A DNA stretch of 64,000 nt from Harmothoe impar. Taxonomy: Eukaryota > Annelida > Polychaeta > Phyllodocida > Polynoidae. The notes under the pieces were generated by a model that was not told the DNA's origin, did no database searches, and saw nothing but the letters and a program-made list of their open reading frames with translations. Both the position numbers and the translations under genes were made by a program. The stretch covers positions 5,270,001 to 5,334,000 of the forward strand of contig OX381708.1 of the NCBI GenBank assembly GCA_947462335.1, read 5' to 3'. Positions 34,266-64,000 of this stretch are shown here, in pieces (position 1 is the stretch's first letter; each line of letters begins with the position of its first letter).

Positions 34266-35369
34266 GAGCACCATGAAAAGCATGATTAAAAGCGACTCAC
34301 TATAAGCACCCCATAACACTCCATGGGTCCTAAATCTATACTAAATCTAAATTTAATACGCTGAGTAAAAATATGTGTCTATAAAATTGACACATAACTG
34401 TATGTTAGCTACTCTGTATACATATACATATTATAATAATCATAGATATCTCTGGCTTGCTGTAACCCGACAAAATGCAGGACTTGTTTCTGTCAGTTGC
34501 AGTTGAAATAAAAATCTTTGTATTGAATTGAATTGAATTGAATGATATGGATAGATAATGACTTTTAGGCCTGCCACAATATCCCTTCCTATACTTAGCT
34601 CCTATGTAGGTCTATTATAATGTGTCATTCCAGACCTACTCTGTCCACTGTCTCTAGATGTTCTCAAAATAGGAGCAAAATACCAAGATTTCTGTGCTCA
34701 CATTCCTGTGACATCATCAATTTGTGTGATTCTAGTGTGATAGTCACTCCTGACTATCTTTAAATTGTAAAGTCCCCTGACTACGGGAGCCACAATATGC
34801 TGGTATAGTCACTAGTGACTGTGGGTATTATTATCAGTGTATGAAGAGTTTGGATGTATCCCAGAAATGAACCATATAGGGCTTTTTGTAAAGACACCCT
34901 GGGGTCAATTATAGTATTTTGGAAATAAAGTGTATACTGAGCATACCCTAATGACATGAAAAATAGATAATCGTGAGAAAATATTTTGTAGATTATACCC
35001 CTCACCCACCTTTTTGTCAAATTGTTGTTTCTTTTTTTATGTCGTTTTGCATCCAAACTCTTCGTATAAAAGGGGTATTTTTCCCAAAGAAAAACATCAA
35101 TAAAGGGATATTTTGTAAACTGAGAACACATGTGATGTCCCCTTTTGTTTTGATGCTGAGGGCCAGGAACAGGCATTTACTTTTCTCAGGTAGGTAGAAA
35201 CGGTACAGATGTGTAACCAACCATAAACGCACCAGCCACAGACCACCGCTTTATCACAAAGGGACTAGTAGTAGTATGGTGTAGGTTAGAGACTTCCCCA
35301 GGCACAGGAACCAGGAAAGTCTCAATTACAGCACAGGGGCACGGGGACTCAGTCGTATAGACAAACAGC
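34266..35369. other. Region upstream of gene C
   Basis: No gene recognised. An (ATTGA)n tail at 34,520-34,545 preceded by aaataaaaatctttgta suggests a LINE 3' end. The last 200 bp before 35,370 should contain the gene C promoter and 5' UTR, but I see no clear core element. Confidence 0.35.
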
Positions 35370-54824
<19,455 letters not shown>

Positions 54825-55152
54825 ACCCCTCGGCACATGGCCTAGGAGCAAGTCACAATCAATCCTGAAGAAGCTATAAAGCAGCCGTGCCAGAGTGTAG
54901 GAAGCAATTCTTCATTGGGGTCCGGGAGGGGGCTACTCCAACCAACTTGACAATTTCCCCCTTTATTTTTGTTGGGGTAGGGGGGGGGCATCTTGAGACA
55001 CCCCTCAGTAATTTTGGGGGGCCTGGGTCCCTTTTTCCTATGCCAATGCGTAGACATAATGCGCAGGCATGAATCGGCTGCACACAACCAATTTTACATA
55101 ATTCAAAAACTGTATAGCCATTGTAGCGGTTTATGCTCTGTGCATGGTAGCC

Positions 55153-55272
55153 ATGAAAGACACAACCATCGAGGATCTCCAAGACATGTCACGTAAAGAC
55201 ATAGGGGAAGCTACACTGCAAGTGGGGGAGAGATTTACTGATTATTTGTTTTTCATATCAGATGGATCATAA
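55153..55272 (+). pseudogene. SAM-domain remnant of gene C
   Basis: A 39-codon frame reads TIEDLQDMSRKDIGEATLQV + GERF, matching the second half of the SAM exons of genes A and B (DLQDMSRADMVEAGLNVGER). The first helix is gone, and the last helix is replaced by unrelated residues before TAA. No acceptor is visible. Likely the abandoned last exon of gene C. Confidence 0.7.
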
Positions 55273-56265
55273 CAGAATCGTTGTCGCCTAAATAACAACA
55301 GATCAGCAGAAGTATGTATGACCACTTTATTTAGACTAAAAAGAGATATTTACTATTTCCTCCCTATTATCGACTCATAACACAAGGTTACTGGGCAGTA
55401 GATGGAAGGAGAGAATGTAGTGTTGAAGTGTATTTATTGGATTAAATTGGTCGACACCAAAAGCTAGCTCGGGCGCATTGCCCTTCTGCCGCCAGCACCC
55501 CTAACTATACAGAATTCTTTGACGGTCTTATATGATATGTATATGGCTATGACTTCACAATGGTCGTTTAACATCAAGTGCTATCATGTATTATATAAAA
55601 ACTATACAATCACGTAGTAGATTATAATATAGAGTTAGGAGATGAGGTTTGATATAAATATAGGTATGGATTAAATTGTATTTATTTTTCTTGTGTGGAC
55701 ATCTATATCTATGTCATGTCAGCTGTCCTGCATTACAAAAGGACCTGTCATACAGGTGGAACAGGGAAGTTTCCTCATTGGTGCACTTTCCGCATTCTCA
55801 CTGTCCGAGGACAATGTAGACATTGTTAAAGCCATGGCTGTCTGCCACTGTGTAGCTATTGTGAAAACCCAGTGTAAAGACGGATAGTACATCGTGATTC
55901 AGTTACGGTCCTTGCACCCATACAACTCTCTACATGGCAACTCCTCTAAACTCTTCTATGTTATTATATCATATGGTATTATATGTTATCATATGGTATC
56001 ATAATAGCCATAGCCATAAAGCCACAGGGCCTGGTCAAGGAAAATGCAGAATGTTTAAGGTTGAATATATATACTAGGGATTGGTCAATTCTATATAATA
56101 CAACAGTGTTGCTACTTCTACTTGCCACAGAAAGGGACATGCTGTTTCAATTGTTTATTTATCATAACACTACAGGAAAAAGGTGATAGTGGAAATAAGT
56201 AAATCAAAAAGACATTTATTGAAACTAAACTTATTTAGCTGACAGATATTACATTGTGGAGCTAT
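55273..56265. other. Downstream of gene C; no gene recognised
   Basis: A/T-rich sequence with unsupported open frames of about 65 codons. Confidence 0.4.
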
Positions 56266-56447
56266 TACCGTATTCAACGTAATACGCGGGCCCTCCCCTT
56301 AATCAGCGCCCCCCCTTTCGGGGCATTTTTAGACTACAACAAAGGCTCAAATTTTACGATTTTGGAGACAATTAAACTCTTAGGTACTAAAAACGCCATA
56401 CAAATAATTTTACAAGCGCCCAGGGCACTTATTACGTCGAATACGGT
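56266..56447. repeat. MITE (taccgtattcgac family), copy 3
   Basis: Left end taccgtattcaacgtaatac, right end ttattacgtcgaatacggta. Confidence 0.75.
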
Positions 56448-56600
56448 AATCAAAAGATGAGGGGAAATATAGGTCACTAGATATCTCATAGGGTGCAGTA
56501 AAAAAATGATGCCAGAGATCCATACAGTTTGCTATTTAGTTTCCGGTAGGCCCCTGCAAATAACCTACTTCAGCGTTGCGGGGCCTTACTAGAAAATTTT

Positions 56601-56807
56601 ATGTACATGAGAGCGCAAAATCCAGAATATACGGTAAATAGAAACCTTCCAACACGAGCACATGTAGGACCTATCTTATTCAGGCATACACCCCATACTG
56701 ATGTATACTATAGGTCAGTCGAACACTACGGAACTATGTTATGGAATGCATTACCTGCACCTGTACGCCTTCTACCAACCCACACTAGTTTCAAAAATGA
56801 TGGTTAG
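56601..56807 (+). pseudogene. LINE ORF2 C-terminal fragment
   Basis: Reads YYRSVEHYGTMLWNALPAPV then RLLPTHTSFKND before the stop. The aromatic-Arg/Ser, LWNALP, then SFK pattern is the typical end of a non-LTR retrotransposon ORF2. 5'-truncated. Confidence 0.55.
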
Positions 56808-57242
56808 AGGGAGAGGTTCATTAAAATCTTTTTGGTTTTATCTAGTTTATATACATGTGATTAACTAAGGTGTCTAACCTGGACCTAGGTTAAGAGTGGC
56901 TTGGTCTAAACAGGACCAAGATTTACTTCATAATTGTTACCTTTCTTTCCTGTGAAAGAAAGGGTTCCCCGAGAAGATCCTCCACACACCTAATTTGCGT
57001 GGGAGGAGGGGAACCTTTCTATTCTGAGTTTCTAAAATGTTAATGTATATTCGACATTGAAATACTGGGATATATTCATACAGGAGTGCCCCTACAGCAC
57101 AATTGCGATTAATATTTTGATGTACGGGAACCGCATAAACTCAGAAATAAAGATAAATGTTTGTAAAAAAAAACAAAAACTGGAAGCACCAGTCACTGTG
57201 GTTTAGCGTTTCAAGTGAGATATCTTGGCACATAACATGCTA

Positions 57243-57494
57243 TAGCCGCTGATCCACTGCCCCGAGTTTGCTGCGAATGTTGTCGTGCGAGAGAAACTTG
57301 CGAATGCACTTGTAAAAATCAAAACTTTTAGATTTCTGCGAATTTACTCGCAGCCACACATCTCTCGCGACGACGTTGTCACAAGGATTCGCAGCAGCAG
57401 ATTCACTGCTGGAACGTTCTCTCCGTGTGTACTCACACGAGTGTGATTTGCAGCAAATTTGCAGCAAATTTGCAGCAGTGGATCACCGCCTTAT
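57243..57494. repeat. MITE with gccg-ctgatccactgc ends
   Basis: Left end atagccgctgatccactgcc, right end gcagtggatcaccgcc. Internal gcgaa/ttcgc and cagcaaatttg repeats. Confidence 0.65.
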
Positions 57495-57639
57495 GTTACT
57501 ACAAGGAACCTCAGCTGTGAGAGTGTAACAGTTTATGCGCATGGCAGAAGTTGTAGTCCATTTGTTTAGATTTACACATTAGTTCGTAGAACTCTTTACA
57601 GGTGGCAGTATATGCTGGGTGGTTCCACATATTTATGTT

Positions 57640-57730
57640 TTTTAAAAGTGAGACCCACCTGGGCACTGCCCAAGATTAAGCCTAGGGAGTGGGCCTAATC
57701 CTGGGCAAGGAGTGGGCTAAGTCTCACTTT
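57640..57730. repeat. Short palindrome (gtgagac...gtctcac)
   Basis: gtgagacccacctgggcac and inverted gagtgggctaagtctcac surround a gcctaggg core. A small foldback repeat. Confidence 0.5.
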
Positions 57731-58869
57731 GTGCAGTTGCCAGAATTCATGGGGGATTTGCCGGGGGATTTGCAGCATTCAAGTTGCAAGTTCAATGTCT
57801 GATTCCCAAAAACGTAATAAATATCATTCTCTAATATATTGTCAGATCATCTGCTAACATGAAGATCCATCACTTAGGCCTACATGAAGATGGATTGAAA
57901 AGAAATTATATCTGTCATCATCAAAGACGACAGCTGTCTACATAATGATGTAAAAACTTTGAATTCAGACAAAATGGCCGATTTTATGTGCATTTTCACA
58001 TTCTCCTAGCATATTCCAATGCATCAGTACGTTCTCAATGCAACTTGACTAAACCTCTGGATGGAGAATGGAACAATCAGTGATGTCGCAGTACCAGTGA
58101 CATCACCGTTTATGTGACGTCACCAAGCAACGTCGCTACCTTACCAAGCAACGTCGCTACGATACTTGGCTACGTCACCACGTGCCATATTTTGCCGTCA
58201 GAATGGGCCACAATTCACCGTCAGAATGAGCCATGATTCGCCATCAGAATGAGCCATAGTTTGCCGTTTACGGTTTTGTAGCCTTATTTATTCATAAGCC
58301 TGGGCTTATAGAAAATAGGCAAGGAAATACGGGATTACATAGTCATAGGCCTATAGTCGAAGGGTCTCACTTCTTTTCAGGATTTTCTCCAATTTTAATT
58401 TATCACAGCTGTGGATCTAGTTGTTAACATGCATCTATCAATAAAGAGCTCAGCATTTAACAAGCTTTCAAACACTTTAGAAATTGAGTCAATCGGACCA
58501 GCAGTTGCCCAGAAATTACATTTTGAATATTTTCGGCCAGAGGCAACTTTTCTTCCCTCTTCTGATTGTGTTAGAATGCGTTAGATTTAATCTCGTGAAC
58601 CGTTAGTTAACCAATAATGAATGGCTGACAGGCACACAAGGGGTTGTATTGCTGGATAACGCATGAGTCGATTATCTGATCCAAGTGCAAAAAATTACCT
58701 TAAATTCGTCCTAATTTCACCATTTTGAAGGATATTTACAAAGACTATATCATACACGGGCAGCGCCATGTTATTTTTGACATCCCACCAACCCTGGTCC
58801 CTCATTGGTGGAGCCTGCCCACGTCATGTTTTCAATCTCCAACACTGAGTCCAGCTTAGGGCGCGGTGC

Positions 58870-59160
58870 ATCGCTGCCAGCCTAAGTTATAACCAGCGTT
58901 TCCCTACCACTGTAACATGGCCAGAAATGAATGGGCGCTAGCGTGTTCGCCCCACACACCAAAGGTCCCCGGATCGAATCTGGGAAAAAAGTATCATTTT
59001 TAAAGTGCCCATATATAAGTAAAGAAATGACCAGCACGGTGATATCCACTAAAAAGCACGAACAGAGCCCCAATCGTATAATAATGGTAGAGACATTGGG
59101 TGCAAATCGAAGCTATTGGATTGATACACTCCAAAAGGGTTGACCCAGTCTGCGGCCGGG
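58870..59160 (+). repeat. Probable tRNA-derived SINE
   Basis: atgggcgctagcgtgttcgc resembles a pol III A-box. ggtccccggatcgaatctgg contains a B-box-like GGATCGAATC 40 bp later. A non-tRNA body follows. The right boundary is unclear. Confidence 0.45.
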
Positions 59161-60394
59161 TAGTCTCTGCGCGCCTCGAGTCTCCAATGTAGCCTTCACT
59201 CTCCAGCAGAGGTTTGGTAATGCCTAAATATGGGTGGCAGCCATTATCCATATATTGGAGAGTGATGGAGAGCTGAGCCTTACAGAGATATAATTCAGTC
59301 TCATGGGTGGAGACATCTAGTGTCAATATCTCGCGATAGATTGGGGTTGACCCACAACGAACACAGGGAGCTAATCTGTTATTCATGATACCAGCGGGTG
59401 CGTGAAACAGATGGCTGCCCTTTTGTGTTGAACAAGGACTTCTGCAATGCAAGATTACTGAAAGTACAATGGCCTAACCCCCCCCCCCACCCCCCCCCCC
59501 CCATGGAAAAATAGTTCCCATGTGTCGTCCTGGGACACAGCTTTGTTCAGTGAGTTACTAGTACATCATTTTTTCAACATTTTGCAGGGGGCCTAACCGT
59601 GCAAATATATTGTAATAATCATATCATATTATCTGGTTAGGTTCAGTCCAAAGGTAGGACAAAAGATTTAACCAAAAGAGGAACCTTTTCAAGAAATTAT
59701 GAATTATTGTTAGCAAAAATGGTGACATTCTCCCTTTTGCCCCTTGTGACATTTTAGGCCTCACAGCCCAATTGTTTTGGCATTATCATATTATACACCC
59801 CTAGGAGGTGGTTATATTTAAGAGCTCTTTTTCTATTTCAGAGCCAGGGTATCTAGCAAGATCCGTACCCACAACCTCAGAGCCTTATTTCGCTATATAT
59901 ATGGCTCTTTGGATAAAACAAGACATATTAAATTTAGAATACCATCCTCCAAATTCACCTGCAGTAGAATATACCTTTATTGGGCTGATTTATTGCTTTG
60001 ATTTACTCTATTTTGACATCGACGAAAATCGGAAAATCAAAGTCCAAAAATCGCGATAATCGGAATCGACAAAAACGGGATGTCAATGACATCCCTATAT
60101 GTGCGTACACAAACTGAAGGAAAGGGAGCCCTTTTTGGGCACATGTTTGCGAATTTCCATAACATTGTATTTTAAGTGCATCTTCTTTTGTCAAGGGCAT
60201 ATTTTCACAGGGAAAGGGCTGCTTTTCTGATAATATCACTTTAAAAATAACAAATGTTCCTTGATTTCCCCCATAAAATTGAACTATATTTGGGTGTTTT
60301 AGGCAATCACCCGTAAAAGAGTTATTTTCCCACAAAAAAATCTCTTTCTATAGTTACTATGGAAAAGATAGGGAGTGGATCCCCCGGGTATATG

Positions 60395-60631
60395 GCCCTG
60401 AATCCTTTAAGGAAGGATGTCGGTAAAAAATAACATGAGTGGTCATGATGCAGCCCCAGCGGGGGCTGCATTGGTGCATCAAACCGACCCTTTGGCAGTG
60501 TCTCAAACTCGTAGGATCGGCACGATGCTTTAATGCAGCATTGTCGAGTTACCCACCAAGGCCGCATTCATGCATAATGAAAACAAAGGGCATGATGCAA
60601 TAAGGTATGATGCCATCCTTAAAGGGTTAAA
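60395..60631. repeat. MITE (ccctttaaggacggatg family), short copy
   Basis: Left tcctttaaggaaggatgtcg, right gccatccttaaagggttaa, with catgatgcag phrases inside. Confidence 0.6.
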
Positions 60632-61056
60632 GAGCTCAGGGTTCCTTCTGTGTTAACCTAGATTCCTGACGAGCATGGCACATTTAACCAGTCAGGATAC
60701 TTCACACTGTATTCGTATATTATTTCACGCTGTACATATTTTCGGGTATTCCACGAAAATTAAAATACGCGAATTATGTCCTTTGAGAATATTTATACAG
60801 TATTGAATTTAAGTGGCAAATTTCAGAAATCCACAAATTGAAATACATGTGGAATGGCATTTCTTTTTGGGAAATCCGCGGAAATTTATACCAGCGGAAA
60901 TATCTCCATTAACGGTAATGGTTTGTCTCGAGGGCAGTTCTGCGTGCTGTATATACATGGAGGCTCCGTTACCGTGACCTTGAATCCCCGGTGTCTGTGA
61001 CCTTGAATCCCACGTGTCCTGATCAGGTCGGACGCTGGTAACTTTAGCCGCCATTA

Positions 61057-61363
61057 GGGACTGCTCATTAAGTAATTACATTGGGGGGGGGTGAAATTTC
61101 ATGTGGGGCGCAACATTTTTTCATACCCCCCGCCCCTCTCGAAAAGTGGAATATATCCCCCCCTTGCCGAAGGGACCGAAAAAGAAGTCATCCCTCCCTT
61201 TGAACAATAGTAATGCACTGGTTTATTTGTAAAAGGGGCATGCTTATTTTCACACACCCCTAAAAAGAGGGGTCAGAAATGTTAACGCTCCCCTCTCAGA
61301 AGGCGTTAAAATAAGTTTCCTCCGCCCTAAACCCACCACCCCCTGTAACTAATGAACTCTCCC
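61057..61363. mobile_element. Harbinger-like MITE, degraded copy 4
   Basis: Ends gggactgctcattaagtaat and ctaatgaactctccc. G- and C-rich interior like the 10,720 family. Confidence 0.55.
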
Positions 61364-62085
61364 TGACTCCGCTGGTAGCGGCCTGCCTGGTACAGAGTCC
61401 TGTATGACACATCAGGAACCAGCAGCCACAGAGCAGACGACATTTGGCACCAGCAGACGACTTTCTGCACACCACGTGAGTAGTGTACTATAGAAGGGTA
61501 TTTACTATTTATTACACGACCTAACAGTATTGGTACGATCCTGTGTTTGTTTAACCAATAAAAACGTACCACACGGGGGTGTGGTACGTTTTTGCATACC
61601 ACCCGGGTGTGTGGTACACTTTTTGCTGCTCTAGACCAATCAGAAGGCAGTATTTTGGTCACGTGATATGACAATGGCGGCGATGGAAACAAAGTAGACG
61701 ACGATGTGAACGATGCAAATTAACGATATAAACAACTAAATTGGCGATATACGGGGCTAGCACATCCTGGTACCTCAGGTAGTCGGGGGCTAAACCACAT
61801 TTCCTTATCAGGCTAATCCCCTCTCCTCACACTTAGAACAAAGGTGCTGATAAGAAATTCTCCCATGATGCACTGCTCTGGAGTCGGGGGCCTAACCACA
61901 ATGCATTGCTCTGAGCCAAGATGGCGGCCCCCATGGCCTAATGTGCTAGTCCCGTATAAACAACAACTAAAAGGTAGGGGGGCTGAAAAATTGTCTTCTG
62001 GTCGTGTAATAAAGCTTGTATTGCATGATAAGGTCACGCATGGCATGCACCAGCTATTTATTTTTTGGAAATACAAGATTTAATT
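61364..62085. other. No gene recognised
   Basis: Contains ggtaccacacgggtg-type inverted phrases near 61,560-61,620 (acgtaccacacgggggtgtg then gtggtacgtttttgcatacc). No coding unit supported. Confidence 0.35.
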
Positions 62086-62089
62086 TACT

Positions 62090-62995
62090 TAACCCTTTAA
62101 GGACGGATGTCGCTAAAAGATGACATTTGTCTTCATGGTGCAGCAATGCAGCCCCGTTGAGTAACTCACCAGTGCTGCATAGGTGCATCATGCCGACCGT
62201 ACAGGGGTGCATGTCTGAACCTTGTAGGATCGGCATGATGTTTAAATGGACAACTGACGAGTTACTCGGTATTTACTATTTATTTCATGGTGAATACGGC
62301 ACTCCCATTGACTTAACCAAGGAAGGCCGTATTTAACACCCCCATAGAATACCCCTTGCCCGTATTTAACGGCGTGTCAAATCATCAAAAGTGTCGATTT
62401 AACCACTGTGAATGAGCTTTTTCAGAGCAATTAAGTTCTGATGTCATTTATTCCTATCTTTATCAATAATTGAGCAGATTAAGTGTGTGTGATAAGAATA
62501 TTTAAAAATAAACCCACACTGATTGTCTTCCCCTGTCTACAGTACCCCCCCCCCCCCTGTGAGACTTACCCACTGGCAGTTATCTGCTTCCCTGGCACTC
62601 TCACTAGCCTACCACCCCCCCCTCCCCTCCCCCCCCCCCCGTGCAGTAGTTATCATGTAACTACATTTGTGTATGTTATCATTACCCGTGATGGCCCATA
62701 TACACACATTATAACATAAGGCGGTGATCCACTATTATCAGCTGACCCGTTAAGGGCCGCATAGCGCATTAATACATCAGGCCCTTGGTCCTCATGATGC
62801 ATGAATCCAGCTTTGGCTAGTACCTCTCTAGGGCTGCATTCAAGCATCATGCCGACTCAACAGGGTTGAGACACTCCAGAGGAGTCGGCATGATGCATCA
62901 ATGTAGCACCGGTAAGTTACTCACCAGGGCTGCATTGGTGGATTATGACTACAAATGTCATCTTTTAGTGACATGCCGTCCTTAGAGGGCTAACC
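62090..62995. repeat. 0.9-kb element, ccctttaaggacggatg family
   Basis: Left end aaccctttaaggacggatgt, right end tgccgtccttagagggctaa. Both ends continue into cgctaaaagatgacatttgt-type sequence. Interior with catgatgca repeats and C-runs. Confidence 0.6.
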
Positions 62996-63696
62996 CTGAA
63001 CCTATCTGACTCCATGTCCCAAACACAGAAACACTATGTCACATATTGATAAATAACAACAGACAGACACCACTGTGGCTGAGATTTGTACACATTCCAA
63101 CATGGCCACTCAATATGAGGTAGGTTTCACATTTCCTTTTGCCTTTCCACCTATCAAAGTGTGGTATAACCTGTGAGTTCTTAAAGGGGCATTCTCACCA
63201 GTCGCACTTACCACATAGTAGACTAGAACAGTACTAGAATTTTGAGTGGGATACGCTTGGCATGATACTTGAATGAAGCATGCATGAGTTACTTGCCAGT
63301 GCTGCATTTAAGCATCATGACAACCAGGGGCATAACATATTTAAGCAGTATATACAGAGCTTAAAGAGTTACTATGGTTGTAGTTTATTTCACTATGTAT
63401 ATAATTTTCACGTTTTCACTAGAAATAAAAATCTGTGAATATTTTGTATGCACAAGATATACTCGAAATTACAGATTTTCAGTTTTCCACGTTCACAGTA
63501 AACCTCATTATTTATAAGCTGGTAACAGAACGGATGTACAGTAGAACACTAAAGTGTAAATTCCTTCTGTTTGTGTCTATATTTATGTGCCGTATAGTCA
63601 AGGGGCGGATCTAGGATCCACAGATACACGTGGCTATGTTGACAGTATATGATAATGGTGGAATTCAGACCACTGGTGGGGCTCTTAATGGGGGGT

Positions 63697-63870
63697 CCCC
63701 ATGTCCTGTCTCGATCTTAAGAAATGCTCATGACGCCATATCGATCTTAAGAAATTCCCCATGTCCCATGTCACTATCTATTTTTTCCTCCTGTCCCATG
63801 TCACTATCTATTTTCTCCTCATGTCCCATGTCACTAGGGCCAAAAAAGGTCCATGTCGCCGTGTCGAATT
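63697..63870. repeat. GACATG-type interspersed repeat, copy 4 (inverted)
   Basis: Starts ggggtccccatgtcctgtct and ends gtccatgtcgccgtgtcgaa, the complement orientation of the copies at 4.8-11.3 kb. Confidence 0.7.
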
Positions 63871-64000
63871 TAAGGGTCTAGGGCCATACTGATGCTACCA
63901 CTGGTAGTACCAGGGATGTTATTATGTCTATTAATTGGGGGGGGGGGGCAGCCTAAATATATGAAGGGGGCTTGGTGTGGTGACCAATAATCTGTCTGAG

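Noticed and set aside
33221..34319. Open frames of 265 and 319 codons (minus) and 202 codons (plus)
   Set aside because: They are translations of the 27-bp minisatellite in several frames at once. No non-repeat domain, start context or splice evidence.

Overview
The window is animal nuclear DNA. It has phase-consistent split genes with GT-AG introns, extracellular Ig and von Willebrand factor A (VWA) domains, transmembrane exons, SAM-like domains, dense MITEs, LINE remnants and microsatellites. There are no bacterial operons. The protein architectures and repeat load suggest a marine invertebrate deuterostome. A lancelet-like cephalochordate is my best guess, but that assignment is inference.

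Three receptor-like genes lie in tandem on the + strand. Almost every exon border is phase 1, so domains can be shuffled between genes. Gene A (about 5.3-18.9 kb) encodes leader, VWA, transmembrane segment, a four-tyrosine tail and SAM-like domain (418 codons by my splice model). Gene B (21.2-29.3 kb) encodes leader, three V-type Ig domains, a fourth Ig domain, transmembrane segment, a tail with YEEP/YEEI/YEKL tyrosines and SAM-like domain (614 codons). Gene C (35.4-54.8 kb) has the same four-Ig ectodomain and a near-identical transmembrane exon, but stops almost at once after the membrane (474 codons). A broken SAM remnant lies 330 bp downstream. The splice models are mine, but the codon sums close in frame for all three genes.

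Two virus-derived blocks of the Polinton/Maverick/adintovirus type sit in introns of gene C. The first (36.2-39.7 kb, + strand) is decayed. It holds a basic minor protein, a frameshifted conserved virion-like gene, a penton-like gene, a pX-like gene and a hexon-like capsid gene. The second (45,701-51,608) is a bounded 5,908-bp element with about 280-308-bp terminal inverted repeats, AG...CT termini and a perfect 6-bp target duplication (GTTATC). It carries penton-like, pX-like, hexon-like, adenain-type protease and coiled-coil genes, a free-standing chromodomain ORF and a divergent gene of unknown function. I see no DNA polymerase B, integrase core or packaging ATPase. It therefore looks like a miniature, capsid-gene-only Maverick that would need helper functions. 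It is the most unusual object in the window.

The rest is mostly transposon debris. There are two 420-425-bp MITEs and one 407-bp MITE with 8-bp target duplications. There is a Harbinger-like GGGAGTGATCATT family and a GGCC...TTTGTTTCAG family with six complete copies. A snapback element has a 9-10-bp duplication, and a 514-bp minus-strand TRIM retroelement has tRNA-like promoters in its LTRs. Minisatellites include a 46-bp unit that contains a 3' splice site and sits directly before the transmembrane exons of genes A and C, a 27-bp array at 33-34 kb and a 15-bp YDREP-coding array. After gene C (55.3-64 kb) I see only LINE, SINE and MITE remnants.
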